DNA of 64,000 nt from NCBI RefSeq assembly GCF_003966265.1, contig NZ_RXNV01000003.1, forward strand, positions 434,001-498,000, given 5' to 3'. Made by a program: the position numbers and the translations under genes. Shown one piece after another: positions 37,620 through 47,904 of this stretch. Position 1 is the first letter of the stretch, and every line of letters begins with the position of its first letter. This DNA is from Shewanella atlantica (lineage in GTDB: Bacteria; Pseudomonadota; Gammaproteobacteria; Enterobacterales; Shewanellaceae). The notes below the pieces were generated by a model, which was not told the DNA's origin, searched no databases, and worked only from the letters and a program-made list of their open reading frames with translations.

Positions 37620-38711
37620 TCACTCGATGGTAAAGTCGATTCTTACAGTGGACTCAGCCGCAATCGGTGAGCCATCGACAAACTTAGGCGCGTATCGCCA
37701 CTGTTTTAAGGCTTTGATCGATTCATCGCTAAATTTACTGCCTCCTTTTGAATCGAGTAACTTAGGCTCCTTAACAAAGCCGAACTCATCGACAGTAAAT
37801 GACACCTCGGCCCAGCCACTTTTTCTTCGCTTAGCATAAGAGAGAGGATATTTAGGCGCTTTACGATACAGCGGCATCTGCTCTTGGGCATCGAGCCAGG
37901 GACGCATACTGCCGATAGCGATGCAGTGCTCGGTGGACTTATCACTCTCCCCTTCACGCTCATACAACTCGACCAGAAACGCGTGTGCCTTCAGTTCATA
38001 GGGGTGGGTATAACTGAGCGCTGAAAATTGTTGCACGACTTCATTGAGTAAGGGGATCGCTCTGCTGTTTTTCTTCTCGACAAAGTGGATCGAGCCGGCT
38101 ATGTATGCCGCTTTCACCCTGGTGAGCGAGTCCTGAGGGAGCTCCTCTTTATAGATCTCGTAGGCATCCAGCGCATAATTACGAATTCTTCTGTTATAGA
38201 GGCGGGTCTTCGAAAGGGTAGCGAATGCGGCGCTCAGGGTGTCGGCGTGTAATATCCGGTTTTCTGCATCGGAGGAGATATCGATGGCGTCTTCAAACAG
38301 AGACTTAGCCTCTTTAGGTTCTGAACTCGTTTGCGCCGCGCCGATAAGAGGGTCTAACACCTCAAGAGCATCTTCACCGTAGCCAGTCTGATAACTCGCA
38401 AGCGCTAACAGATAGAGTGAATTCGCCTGCTTTTTTTGATCTTGCGCTTCGAGAGCGCTCGCATAATTCAACGCCAGATTTGCTGTATCAAGGCTCTTTG
38501 GCCCAAACTGCACAGAGCCCAGCTCATAAGCCTGCCCGGCATACTTGAGCACCAGTTCATTGTTTTTCTCTGCTACGGCTTGTTTGTAGGCGGTGTAGCT
38601 TTGTGAAAATTCTGAGGCGGACACCCCGAGGCTAGCCAGACTCAAGCTAAGACTGAAACAACTTAGAGTAACGACCGTAACAGCATGGCGAAAGCGAACT
38701 GATGACTTCAT
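37620..38711 (-). CDS. TonB C-terminal domain protein with tetratricopeptide-like region
   Basis: 363 aa from the ATG at 38711, which sits about 6 nt from AAGGA; an ATG two codons earlier touches that ribosome site and was rejected. An N-terminal signal or anchor (about 10-33) is followed by an all-helical TPR-like middle (about 40-260). The C-terminal TonB fold (about 270-363) has YPLSYAKRRKSGWAEVSFTVDEFGFV and ALKQWRYAPKF. The proline-rich periplasm-spanning rod of classic TonB is absent, as are exbB/exbD neighbours. It may be a periplasmic protein-binding adaptor rather than an energy transducer (inference). Confidence 0.83.
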   Translation of the reverse strand: MKSSVRFRHAVTVVTLSCFSLSLSLASLGVSASEFSQSYTAYKQAVAEKNNELVLKYAGQAYELGSVQFGPKSLDTANLALNYASALEAQDQKKQANSLYLLALASYQTGYGEDALEVLDPLIGAAQTSSEPKEAKSLFEDAIDISSDAENRILHADTLSAAFATLSKTRLYNRRIRNYALDAYEIYKEELPQDSLTRVKAAYIAGSIHFVEKKNSRAIPLLNEVVQQFSALSYTHPYELKAHAFLVELYEREGESDKSTEHCIAIGSMRPWLDAQEQMPLYRKAPKYPLSYAKRRKSGWAEVSFTVDEFGFVKEPKLLDSKGGSKFSDESIKALKQWRYAPKFVDGSPIAAESTVRIDFTIE

Positions 38712-38875
38712 AAACATCCTTATTTATTAGCGCTTATTTATTGGTACAGATTTCAATGACACTGATTGATAAAAAGTATAACGATAAAGTCTTGAGGTAA
38801 GATCATGCCTTCCCTGTTAGTCGCACAATCTCTCCCTCAGTAATCTAGCGGATTGATTAACTTAAGTAAACACTA

Positions 38876-38889
38876 ATACCAATAGGTAT
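38876..38889. repeat. Dispersed ATACCNATNGGTAT motif (copy)
   Basis: ATACCAATAGGTAT, 20 bp downstream of the MATE gene stop. It is the same family as the motifs at 1389-1417 and 28912-28925. Confidence 0.6.
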
Positions 38890-38909
38890 AACTAAACCGA
38901 TGGGAAACA

Positions 38910-40256
38910 TTAGCAGAGTCGCAGCGATACCCTCCTTAAGGCGAACATCATCCAACACACCAATATTGTGCTGCAGCACGCCAAAGAGACCCAGACTCCC
39001 TTAACGCCGAATGCCCAAGCAAACAGACAGATAACTAAGGCGATTAAAAGAAGCTTCATCCCGGTCAAAATGGATGCCTCCTTCGAGCAGTTTATCGCCT
39101 GAAAAAAGCTCGCCCCGACCAATAACAGGCCTTCCATCGGCAAGCCCCAAAAATAGAGTCGCATCCCCTCAATGGCATAGGGGGTTAATTGAGGGTTATC
39201 ACCGGCAAAGATATAGACCATCCATTGGGGCTTGATGTAGATAAACAATAAACCGATAGCGGCCGTTACCAAGGCGATCCCAAATGCAATTTTCAAGGTT
39301 TTAAAAACCCTGTCATAGCGCCCGGCTCCCGCATTAAAACTAAAGATAGGTTGCGTACCGAAGGCGATACCCTCAAAAATCAGGTAGAAAAAGGCTTCGG
39401 TATAACTCACGACACCATAGGCTGCGACATGGATAGGTGCACCGACCCACAAGAAGGCCATGTTATGCAAGGTTAAGACTATAGTCAGGTAGAGGCTCAA
39501 CAGAAAACTGGGCAGGCCGACTCTCAAGATATTCAGGCAATGATCGAGTTTAAGTGACATCTGTTGCCAATTAATGCGTAAGCGGGTGTTAGCGGTAAAG
39601 AAATGCCGTAAGCAGAGTAAGCCGGTGACCGCTTGTGAAATCATGGTCGCAATGGCCGCTCCTACTAACCCAAAGGGAAAAACGACGATAAATAACCAAT
39701 CTAATACCGCGTTTAAACAGCCGCCAAGAATGAGCACGTAAGTGACGAAGCCAGGCTTACCATCATTTCTTAATAAAGCGGTGAATGCCATTGAGATAAT
39801 AGGAAAGTAACCGAGAGCAAAATACCAAAAAAGGTAATCATAGGCGCTGTTTAATACCTCACCTTCGGCGCCCAGAAGCTGTAAAATATCACGAGAGTAA
39901 CTGGCTCCAAATAGCGCAAAACCAGCCCCGAAAATGAGGCATAAACTGAAGGTGTTCCCGAGTATTTTTCGAGCCTTTGCAACTTCTCCCTGGCCTAAAT
40001 TTATTGAAACAAGCGCCGCACCACCCATGCCTAACAAGGCACCAACCGAGTAAAGGATAGCTGCGATGGGATAAGCCAGTATCATCCCCGCCAGGCCAGT
40101 TTCCCCCAGATAGTGACCAATGAACATGCCGTCGATAGTGACATAGATCCCCGTCACCAACATCGAAGCAATAGTGGGAATAGTATATCGCCAAAACAAC
40201 TTATGAATTGGCTCATTCACCAGAGCCAGATCTTGAGATGACGCGTCTACACTCAT
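38910..40256 (-). CDS. MATE family efflux transporter
   Basis: 448-aa inner-membrane multidrug and toxin extrusion transporter with 12 predicted helices. Two homologous halves are visible: the first has IPTIASMLVTGIYVTIDGMFIGHYLGETGLAGMILAYPI, and the second begins around residue 235 with LRVGLPSFLLSLYLTIV. Export is driven by Na+ or H+; the substrate is not predictable. It is followed closely on the same strand by no other gene. The COG0523 GTPase gene lies 50 bp upstream and may share its promoter. Confidence 0.92.
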   Translation of the reverse strand: MSVDASSQDLALVNEPIHKLFWRYTIPTIASMLVTGIYVTIDGMFIGHYLGETGLAGMILAYPIAAILYSVGALLGMGGAALVSINLGQGEVAKARKILGNTFSLCLIFGAGFALFGASYSRDILQLLGAEGEVLNSAYDYLFWYFALGYFPIISMAFTALLRNDGKPGFVTYVLILGGCLNAVLDWLFIVVFPFGLVGAAIATMISQAVTGLLCLRHFFTANTRLRINWQQMSLKLDHCLNILRVGLPSFLLSLYLTIVLTLHNMAFLWVGAPIHVAAYGVVSYTEAFFYLIFEGIAFGTQPIFSFNAGAGRYDRVFKTLKIAFGIALVTAAIGLLFIYIKPQWMVYIFAGDNPQLTPYAIEGMRLYFWGLPMEGLLLVGASFFQAINCSKEASILTGMKLLLIALVICLFAWAFGVKGVWVSLACCSTILVCWMMFALRRVSLRLC

Positions 40257-40307
40257 TCAGATATACCGTTTACTTATTATTATTTTATTTTATAGAACAG
40301 CAAGATA

Positions 40308-41363
40308 TCAAAAAGTTAACCGCTTAGATATAGCAAGAAGCCGATTCTCGAGTGCCTCACTATCTACTGAAGTTAACGTAATAATCTCTATTCTTGAGTC
40401 CATCACATCATCGAGTTCGATGACATTGAGTTCACCATCAACTAAATTGAACCCGGCTATTCCCTCATCGGTGATCAATACCGCCTTAAGCCGGATCACA
40501 TCTAATGACTTAATTAAGTTAATGAGCTCGTCGAATAAAAACTCATAACTGAGATCGAACACCCAACCACAACTATAAAAGCCCTCTCCCTTATTGAGCT
40601 TTTTTATCAAGCCAAATTCATTGAACTCACTCTCGATAACCGATGGCTCCAGAGAAAAAACATCACTCGCTTGAGGCCTGAGCATGCTTTGTTTACTTCT
40701 GGATGCAGGCGCAGGAACTTGAGCTTTCCTATCTAACAACTCCAGTAACTCACCGGACAGCCCCGTCGATTCAGCTTGTTCCATACTCAGCTGCAACAAT
40801 ACGCCAGCCTCGGGTTTATTGTTTCCTGAGCTCAGTTCAAGAAATGAGACTAAATTTTTAAAGCTTTGCCCTGAATAGAGATCTGATTTAGCCGCCAGCA
40901 CAATATCTGCAACTTCCAGTTGCTGATTAAAGATCTCATGCTCCCTATATCGGGCATCCTCAATTTTTCTGGCATCGACCAGACACACCGTCGACCTTAG
41001 ATCGATAACATTGTGGTAATGAGGCTCACTGAGTACCTTAAGCACCTCTTTTGGGTGCCCAAGCCCCGTAGGTTCAATCAATAATCGGTCGGGTTTAGCC
41101 TTAGCTATCAACTGATTTATCGCCACCTGCATAGGAATACCGGCCGCGCAGCACATACATCCGCCGGCAACTTCCCGGATCTCGATAGCCTTCTCGCCCC
41201 CCCCAAGCAACGCCGCATCTATGCCTACCTCACCAAATTCGTTGATCAATACGGCCCACTTTTCATCGGCTGGTTTACTCAGAAAAAGCTGCTTAATAAA
41301 GCTGGTCTTTCCTACACCCAAAAAGCCTGTGATCACATTGGTAGCGATAGGTTTGATTATCAT
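40308..41363 (-). CDS. COG0523 (CobW/YjiA-type) metal-associated GTPase
   Basis: GTP-dependent metal-chaperone-type protein, 351 aa. Walker A is GFLGVGKT near residue 14. The metal-binding GGCMCC lies near residue 68, and EPTGLGHPKEVL follows. The base-specificity motif is AKSD instead of NKxD, a variant in this subfamily. The C-terminal CobW_C-like domain is diverged and lacks the His-rich tail seen in zinc-starvation members. No Zur-like site was recognised upstream. The client metalloprotein is unknown. Confidence 0.88.
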   Translation of the reverse strand: MIIKPIATNVITGFLGVGKTSFIKQLFLSKPADEKWAVLINEFGEVGIDAALLGGGEKAIEIREVAGGCMCCAAGIPMQVAINQLIAKAKPDRLLIEPTGLGHPKEVLKVLSEPHYHNVIDLRSTVCLVDARKIEDARYREHEIFNQQLEVADIVLAAKSDLYSGQSFKNLVSFLELSSGNNKPEAGVLLQLSMEQAESTGLSGELLELLDRKAQVPAPASRSKQSMLRPQASDVFSLEPSVIESEFNEFGLIKKLNKGEGFYSCGWVFDLSYEFLFDELINLIKSLDVIRLKAVLITDEGIAGFNLVDGELNVIELDDVMDSRIEIITLTSVDSEALENRLLAISKRLTF

Positions 41364-41680
41364 AAATAGATCTCAATAGCACAAAGAAAGCTGCACAGTG
41401 TAGGCATTAATCATAAGAGTCTCAATAACAAGTTAGCAGCAAAACCAAACGCCAAACAATATGTTCCTGTAAGAATACAGAAACAACCCAACAAAACATG
41501 CACGAAAGTACAACATAGCCACAACACACCGTTAAACAAAGTAAATTATGCGTGAAATAGCTGCAAAAAAACGGGGAAACCGAGCGATTTCATAGTCAGT
41601 TAATGTACACCTGTATATGATGCTATCGAAAGCTCAACTAAATGAGCTAAAGATAACAATTAATAATGATGGGTCACAAT
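41364..41680. other. Intergenic region between COG0523 GTPase and lipoprotein genes
   Basis: About 315 bp between divergent genes. It is AT-rich with two presumed promoters; I saw no clear operator or repeat. Confidence 0.4.
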
Positions 41681-43072
41681 ATGAAACTACTAAAAACTGC
41701 GGCTGCGGCTGCAATCTCGATGGCGTTATTAGCTGGATGTAATGACGAAACTAACAACATCTATCCGCCAGAGCCAACTGAACCAACGAACGTTCGATTC
41801 GCGACATACAACCTCTCTTTCGACCGTTATACCTTTGAAGACCTGGTCACTGAAATGCAGTACTCTGCACCAGAGCAAGAAGTCTTGATGACCAAATGGT
41901 TTGAAGATGATCTAACTGAAGATGAATTAAAGGTTGTCGAAAAAATCATCCAGATCCGTAACGTTGCAGCCGTAATTCAAACTGAGCGTCCAGCGGTATT
42001 GATGATGGGTGAGTTTAACAATGATGGTCTGGGCGAAAACCAGGATGCAATTAATGGCTTCCGTTTAAACTATCTTGCTGTGCCACAAAATGGGCTAGGC
42101 ACAACCTCTGATGAGAAGAAGATGTTAGAGCCAATTCAGTTTGCTTATACTGAGAACTTCTCAACAAATACAGGCCTGTTAAGTGAATTTGATCTAGACC
42201 GTAATGGTACAGTCGCCCTTCCTGGCGATGCTTGGGGATATGGTAACTACCACGGACAGTATGCTTTCGGCCTGCTATCACAGTACCCTATCGATACAGA
42301 TAACATCCGTACTTTCCAAGACTTTAAGTGGAAAGATATGCCGGGTGAAACTAACCCAGTGATCACTGTTTGTGATAATCCAGACAAGCCAATTCCTGAT
42401 GGATTAGCGTGTGGCGATGAGTGGTATACGGCTGAAGCATGGGCACAGAAGCCACTTTCTTCTAAAAACCATGTCGATGCACCAATTCTTATTCCAACTG
42501 CCAATGGTGAGAAAGTTGTTCACCTACTACTATCTCACCCGACACCACCAGTATTCGATTACATCACTGAAAACAACAAATTGTTAAACAGTGCTGAGAT
42601 CAAGTTCTGGAGCGACTATGTATCAAATGCCGACTACATCTACGATGATGCCGGTGTTAAGGGTGGTTTAGGTTTGGATGCATCTTTCGTGGTTATGGGC
42701 GATCTTAACGCCGATCCTGAAAATGGTGATGGCTTCCTGGAGTCAATTCAAGACCTAATGAATCATGAGCGTGTAAACGTGCTTGCTACAGATGGTGTTT
42801 ACGCGCCAAACAGCCTGGGCTCTACTGAGTGTGTTGCACTTGGTGATTGTGGTGATAGCATCTACCCGGATCGCATCACCAGTACCTTTGGACTACGTGT
42901 CGATCACGCTATCCCATCAAATGATCTAAACATCGTCGACTCAGGTGTATTCTGGCCAGCGACCTTCGAAGAAGGTCGTTTATTGATGAACGATGAGCGA
43001 GTAGGCAAATGGGGTAACGGTAAAGATATCTCTTCCGACCACCGCTTAGTTTGGATTGAAGCAGAGCTTTAA
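41681..43072 (+). CDS. Endonuclease/exonuclease/phosphatase-family lipoprotein
   Basis: 463-aa lipoprotein. The signal peptide MKLLKTAAAAAISMALLAGC has a lipobox with Cys20 as lipid attachment; an ATG 15 bases upstream is an alternative start. The domain begins NVRFATYNLSFDR and has the EEP-fold motifs GEFNNDG (metal Glu), GDLNADPENGD and the C-terminal SSDHRLVW (catalytic His). It may degrade extracellular or periplasmic DNA or a phosphoester to release phosphate (inference). A single gene with a strong terminator shared with the convergent helicase gene. Confidence 0.85.
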   Translation: MKLLKTAAAAAISMALLAGCNDETNNIYPPEPTEPTNVRFATYNLSFDRYTFEDLVTEMQYSAPEQEVLMTKWFEDDLTEDELKVVEKIIQIRNVAAVIQTERPAVLMMGEFNNDGLGENQDAINGFRLNYLAVPQNGLGTTSDEKKMLEPIQFAYTENFSTNTGLLSEFDLDRNGTVALPGDAWGYGNYHGQYAFGLLSQYPIDTDNIRTFQDFKWKDMPGETNPVITVCDNPDKPIPDGLACGDEWYTAEAWAQKPLSSKNHVDAPILIPTANGEKVVHLLLSHPTPPVFDYITENNKLLNSAEIKFWSDYVSNADYIYDDAGVKGGLGLDASFVVMGDLNADPENGDGFLESIQDLMNHERVNVLATDGVYAPNSLGSTECVALGDCGDSIYPDRITSTFGLRVDHAIPSNDLNIVDSGVFWPATFEEGRLLMNDERVGKWGNGKDISSDHRLVWIEAEL

Positions 43073-43104
43073 TCTTACTCAATAGATAAGCAGTTAATAA
43101 ATAA

Positions 43105-43152
43105 CAAAAAACCGCCCTGATTTATAATATAAATTCGTAGGCGGTTTTTTTA
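43105..43152. terminator. Bidirectional terminator
   Basis: AAAAACCGCC pairs with GGCGGTTTTT, with an inner ATTTATA/TATAAAT stem, between the lipoprotein gene and the convergent helicase gene. Confidence 0.85.
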
Positions 43153-43171
43153 TCTTTATAAATCAATCTGA

Positions 43172-44473
43172 TTAACGCTTCTTATCGGCTCTTCGGCTTG
43201 CGTAACTCGACTTACCTTTATCTGCAGAATTGCCGCCGCGATTATTACCGCTGCCTCCTCTGCTCCCATGCTTAGGCTTACCCTTACGTCTCTCTACACG
43301 CTTTTGACTCGGCTCTTGAGTTTCTCTATAGCGAGCAGGCAGTGGTGTCCCGAGTTCATAGCCGGGAAGTACAGTGCGAGGTAACTTCAGTTCAATTAAG
43401 GTTTCAATCTCTTCGAGCATCTTCTCATCGGATGGACATACAAACGAGATGGCACGCCCCTCAAGACCCGCTCTGCCCGTGCGTCCGATACGATGAACAT
43501 AGTCTTCGGCATCGAAGGGAAGCTCGAGATTGATAACCAGAGGCAGAGCCTGAATATCCAGCCCCCTTGCGGCGACGTCGGTAGCCACCAGCACTCTTAA
43601 CGCACCATTTTTAAAATCATCGAGGGCACGATTTCGAGCGCCCTGGGTTTTGTCACCATGAAAAACCGCACTCTTAACCCCATCGAGCTTTAACTCTTTC
43701 TGCAGGTGCTCTGCGCTCTCTTTAGAGCTGGCAAACACCAGCACTTGTTGCCAATTATTACGGCCGACTAACTCAGATAACAACTCAGCCTTACGGCGCT
43801 TATCGACAAGATAAACCTCCTGCTCAACACTTGATGCAGAGCGACTCTGAGCGACATTTATCCACTGAGGAGAGTGCAGCATTTTCTGAGCCAGAGTCTT
43901 TACATCATCGCTATATGTAGCAGAAAAGAAGTGTGTAATGTGCTCAGCTGCGACAAGCGCTTTAACTCGCTCGATATCACGGACAAACCCCATGTCCAGC
44001 ATCCTATCGGCTTCATCGATCACCAACGTCTTCACACCCGATAGGTCTAATCCATGCTGGCCGATAAAGTCGAATAACCGACCTGGTGTGGCGACTAAAA
44101 TATCAACCCCGGCATTGAGTGCTTTTCGTTGTGGATTCATGTTGGCACCGCCATAAACCGCCAAGGTTTTCAGCGCAGTAAACTGACAGTAGCGAGAAAT
44201 ATTCTCTGCCACCTGTATTGCCAGCTCCCGAGTCGGTGTCAATATCAGGCCTCTTAGGGAACCTAAGTTCATCTCATCGAAGAGTAGCCTCTGTAATAGA
44301 GGCAGTGCAAACGCCGCTGTTTTACCTGTGCCAGTTTCGGCACAAGCCATGAGATCCACGCCCGTTAATGCAACAGGAATAACCTCAGATTGCACCTGAG
44401 TCAGTTGTTGATAACCACATACATCGATGGCTTCAAGAATTGAGGGGTTCAAATCGAGTGCGTCAAATTTCAT
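43172..44473 (-). CDS. DEAD-box ATP-dependent RNA helicase (RhlE-like)
   Basis: 433 aa. All core helicase motifs are present in order: Q-motif near residue 20, AETGTGKT (motif I), PTRELA, GG and TPGR, DEAD (VIDEADRML), SAT, then RGLDI and HRIGRTGR in the second domain. The basic, Gly/Arg/Lys-rich tail (RRKGKPKHGSRGGSGNNRGG) probably binds RNA without specificity. Such enzymes act in ribosome assembly or mRNA turnover, often in the cold. Among E. coli paralogues RhlE is the nearest by organisation, but I am not certain of the orthology. Confidence 0.92.
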   Translation of the reverse strand: MKFDALDLNPSILEAIDVCGYQQLTQVQSEVIPVALTGVDLMACAETGTGKTAAFALPLLQRLLFDEMNLGSLRGLILTPTRELAIQVAENISRYCQFTALKTLAVYGGANMNPQRKALNAGVDILVATPGRLFDFIGQHGLDLSGVKTLVIDEADRMLDMGFVRDIERVKALVAAEHITHFFSATYSDDVKTLAQKMLHSPQWINVAQSRSASSVEQEVYLVDKRRKAELLSELVGRNNWQQVLVFASSKESAEHLQKELKLDGVKSAVFHGDKTQGARNRALDDFKNGALRVLVATDVAARGLDIQALPLVINLELPFDAEDYVHRIGRTGRAGLEGRAISFVCPSDEKMLEEIETLIELKLPRTVLPGYELGTPLPARYRETQEPSQKRVERRKGKPKHGSRGGSGNNRGGNSADKGKSSYASRRADKKR

Positions 44474-44532
44474 GAAAAACTCACAGGGGATAATAAATGA
44501 GCGCGGAGTCTACCAAAATCAGGCATCACTGG

Positions 44533-47500
44533 CTATGGTGAACCCTTTTCATTGGAGGACTCTGTTAAACCGATAAGATATTTCGCTTCAAACTCTACAA
44601 CCGGAACAGGTTTTGAAAAAAGGTAACCTTGACCATAGTCACAACCCGCTTCGAGCAAAATCTTTTTCTGGTACTCGGTTTCAACGCCTTCGGCGATAAC
44701 TTTCATTCCAAGCTTGTGGGCCATCACGATAATCGCTTCGCAGAGGGTAACGTCATTAGAGTCGGACTCTAAGTTACGAGTGAAGGATTGATCAATTTTA
44801 AGATAATCGATATCGAACTTTTTGAGATAAGCCAGTGACGAGTACCCCGTACCAAAATCATCGAGAGAAACCTGAACTCCCGCATCCCGGTAAGCCAATA
44901 GTTTTTCTGAGACCCCCATACTCGCATCCAGCAACAGGCCTTCGGTTATCTCCACGCAGATCCCGTTGCTCTCGAGGTTGAGCTTTTTTAACTGCTCGAT
45001 CCAATCGACGAAGCTCTCTCCCTCATCCCTGAATTGAATCGGCGATTTATTAATACTTATCTGTATCGCGACGCCAAAACGTTCACGCCACATAGCACTC
45101 TGTTTCGCAGCCTGTTCAAACACCCAGTTGCCGATTTCGATGATTAAACCCGTCTCTTCTGCTACGGGAATAAACTCACCGGGTGATACCACTCCTCTGA
45201 CGGGGTGGTGCCATCGGATCAACGCTTCGGCCTTAAATACTTTGGAGTCGTTTAACTCAATGATCGGTTGGTAATAAATTTCAAACTCTTTGCGCACTAT
45301 AGCTTTTCGCAGGTCCCGGATAAGTAGCATCCGATATTTGGCATACTCCTGCATGGAAGGTGTAAAATAATGGTATCGATTTCTTCCCTGCTCTTTTGCG
45401 GCGTACATGGCTTGATCCGCATGCTTTAGCAGACCATCGATGGTTGAGGAATCGTCAGGATAGAGGGTGATCCCGATACTCGCACTAATATAAGCACTTT
45501 CATTATCTAAATTAAAAGGCTCTGCCAGCCTGGAAAGAATATTTTCGGCAACTCTTTCAACCCCTTTGTGATCCTTTATCGCCGAAAGTACGACGGTAAA
45601 CTCATCACCGCCTAACCTTGCCACCACATCTGATTCACGAATACAGCCCTTAAGGCGCTTAGCCGTTTCCACAAGAAGCTGATCGCCAATATCATGACCT
45701 AAGCTATCATTGACCTCTTTGAAAAAATCCAAATCGAGAAACATCAGTGCGAAATGTTTTTTATTCCGATCTGACTTGAGTAGTTCTGTGCCCAGATACT
45801 CCAACAGCATTCTCCGGTTGGGCAAACCGGTTAGAGGATCATAGTTCGCCTGCTTCCAGATAATATGCTCGGCCTGTTTCTTCTCGGAAATATCGGAAAA
45901 CAGTGCGACTCGGCGATAGACCTCTCCCTTGTTATCTAAAATGGTATTGATGGTCAACCAGACAATAAATTCGGTTCCACCCTTGTGTTTCAACCAGACT
46001 TCCCCCTGCCAGCGGCCGGTTTCGGTTATCTGCATATTCATCTGATCATATTGATTTTTACTGGTTCTATCACACTGCAGAATTCGAATATGTTTACTGA
46101 GGACCTCATCCTCCTGATAGCCGGTTATATCGCTAAAGGCAGAGTTGATGGTGATGATATTGCCCAAGCTGTCCTGAACACTCATCGCCTCACTCGAGTT
46201 GTTATACACAGATGCTGCGAGTTGTAATGATTCCTCTACCCGTTTCCTGTCGGTGATATCCGTATTCGTGCCACACACACGAAGGGGGACACCATTTGAG
46301 TCTTTACTCGCCACCTTGCCACGATCGAGTATCCAACACGTTTCACCGCTGAATGTATTTAACCTATATTCGATAATGTATTGAGGGTTATCTCCCTTAA
46401 GGTGTTTATCCATCGCATGTAACACCTCGAGCCTGTCCTCGGGATGAATGGCATTAATCCATAACCGTGCATCATCATTAAGTTCTTCGACACTACAGCC
46501 TAAAAGCTTGGCGCAATAGTCATTGCGCTCGACGATATCCGATTTAATATCCCAATCCCAAAGTCCAAGTTCACTACTGTCTAACACCAGTGCTAACTGC
46601 TCCTGACTTTTAGACATAGCCGACTCAGCTTGTTTCTGAGAGGTAATATCTAACAGACCCGCTATCACCAACTGAACTTGATTATTCACTCTCTGGCAAG
46701 CAACTGTTAAGTGGGTATAGACGATCGAACCATCTTTAGCCACATAACGTTTATCCATCTCATACTCATCAAACTCACCATCTAACATGCGGTTAAACAG
46801 GTTAAGATCTGTTTGCAGATCATCATAATAGGTCATTTCGGCCCAGGTTTTTAACAGCAACTCCTCCTCGGTATATTGCAACATCTGACACATACGGGGA
46901 TTCACCTTTATCCAGTGCTGATCCACCGAAGAGATTGCAATACCAATATTGCCGACATTGAATTGGGAGCGGAAAATGAAGTCATCTTGAAGCTGGATCT
47001 TGGCGTCTAGCTCAATCTCCAGGCGCCGGGAGAGCAACAAGCCAAGCAAGACGAATGCGATGGGATATACGATTAACGCTGGAAAACTAATCCGGGACAG
47101 GATATTTATTGCCATATCGAATGGCAGTACAAACATCCATAGAAGGCTAATGACTTGCAGGATAAAACCAAAAATATAGAGTTCTTTAAAGGATAGATCC
47201 GCAATGAAACTCTTTCGATAGTATCGCCAATAACTCCCCAGGAGGCCGGAGGAAATTATGATGCCTATTCCGGCCCACCAGCCACTACCTCCCTCTAAGT
47301 ACCGATAAACGCATGCAATAACCATGGCGACAAAGGTGGGCAATCCACCGAAGAAGAGTCCGGAAACCCCCAAAATAATGGAGCGCGCATCGAAAAAGAC
47401 CCCAGGCAGGTACTCCCAGTGAGTCATCATGGTCGTCACAGTGATCCCACCTATGACGGTTCCGACGGAGATCCGCCAAAGAAAAAAGTACTCATGCCTC

Positions 47501-47589
47501 TGCTTTCTGGGGACGGCATCGTACACGAATACCATAGCCAGAAGCAGCGCCGCATTCTGCACTAAAGAAAAAATGACATCTGAATCCAT
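44533..47589 (-). CDS. 5TMR-LYT-PAS-GGDEF-EAL c-di-GMP turnover protein
   Basis: 1018-aa inner-membrane signalling protein. The N-terminal 5-6 helix sensor (about 1-200) has ARSIILGVSGLFFGGLP, typical of the 5TMR-LYT domain. Three PAS domains with PAC ends (LLDITSQKQAE, GTNTDITDRKRVE, ALFSDISEKKQAE) occupy about 215-580. The GGDEF domain has the intact signature GGDEF (660-664) and I-site RESD. The EAL domain has EAL at 788-790, DDFGTGYSSL and EGVETE, so the phosphodiesterase site is intact too. It may be bifunctional or switch direction with its sensor input. The gene stands alone downstream of no partner. Confidence 0.93.
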   Translation of the reverse strand: MDSDVIFSLVQNAALLLAMVFVYDAVPRKQRHEYFFLWRISVGTVIGGITVTTMMTHWEYLPGVFFDARSIILGVSGLFFGGLPTFVAMVIACVYRYLEGGSGWWAGIGIIISSGLLGSYWRYYRKSFIADLSFKELYIFGFILQVISLLWMFVLPFDMAINILSRISFPALIVYPIAFVLLGLLLSRRLEIELDAKIQLQDDFIFRSQFNVGNIGIAISSVDQHWIKVNPRMCQMLQYTEEELLLKTWAEMTYYDDLQTDLNLFNRMLDGEFDEYEMDKRYVAKDGSIVYTHLTVACQRVNNQVQLVIAGLLDITSQKQAESAMSKSQEQLALVLDSSELGLWDWDIKSDIVERNDYCAKLLGCSVEELNDDARLWINAIHPEDRLEVLHAMDKHLKGDNPQYIIEYRLNTFSGETCWILDRGKVASKDSNGVPLRVCGTNTDITDRKRVEESLQLAASVYNNSSEAMSVQDSLGNIITINSAFSDITGYQEDEVLSKHIRILQCDRTSKNQYDQMNMQITETGRWQGEVWLKHKGGTEFIVWLTINTILDNKGEVYRRVALFSDISEKKQAEHIIWKQANYDPLTGLPNRRMLLEYLGTELLKSDRNKKHFALMFLDLDFFKEVNDSLGHDIGDQLLVETAKRLKGCIRESDVVARLGGDEFTVVLSAIKDHKGVERVAENILSRLAEPFNLDNESAYISASIGITLYPDDSSTIDGLLKHADQAMYAAKEQGRNRYHYFTPSMQEYAKYRMLLIRDLRKAIVRKEFEIYYQPIIELNDSKVFKAEALIRWHHPVRGVVSPGEFIPVAEETGLIIEIGNWVFEQAAKQSAMWRERFGVAIQISINKSPIQFRDEGESFVDWIEQLKKLNLESNGICVEITEGLLLDASMGVSEKLLAYRDAGVQVSLDDFGTGYSSLAYLKKFDIDYLKIDQSFTRNLESDSNDVTLCEAIIVMAHKLGMKVIAEGVETEYQKKILLEAGCDYGQGYLFSKPVPVVEFEAKYLIGLTESSNEKGSP

Positions 47590-47904
47590 AGGACGGAACG
47601 AATCTCTTCAATAAATAGGGAGTTACGAACTTTGATTGTAGCAGAATCGTTACAAAAATGAGACAGGTAACTATTAGCACAACTGAAAATCTGAATTTCG
47701 ATCTATCTGAAATAAACGATAAACATTAGGTTCTATTGGAATAGCTTGCTCTGTCTAAACGAAATTAAGGGCGACAGCCAAGAGATATTTACATCCAGCT
47801 CACAAAAAAATGAATAAATCGGATAAATAACTGTCATGTCTTTGGAAAGTTGGATTATCATTGTTTTTAAGAGTCATACGGATACTCATGGTTTAAAGGA
47901 TTTT
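47590..47904. other. Intergenic region between divergent EAL protein and solute-binding protein genes
   Basis: About 315 bp with the divergent promoters. No repeat or RNA was recognised. Confidence 0.4.
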
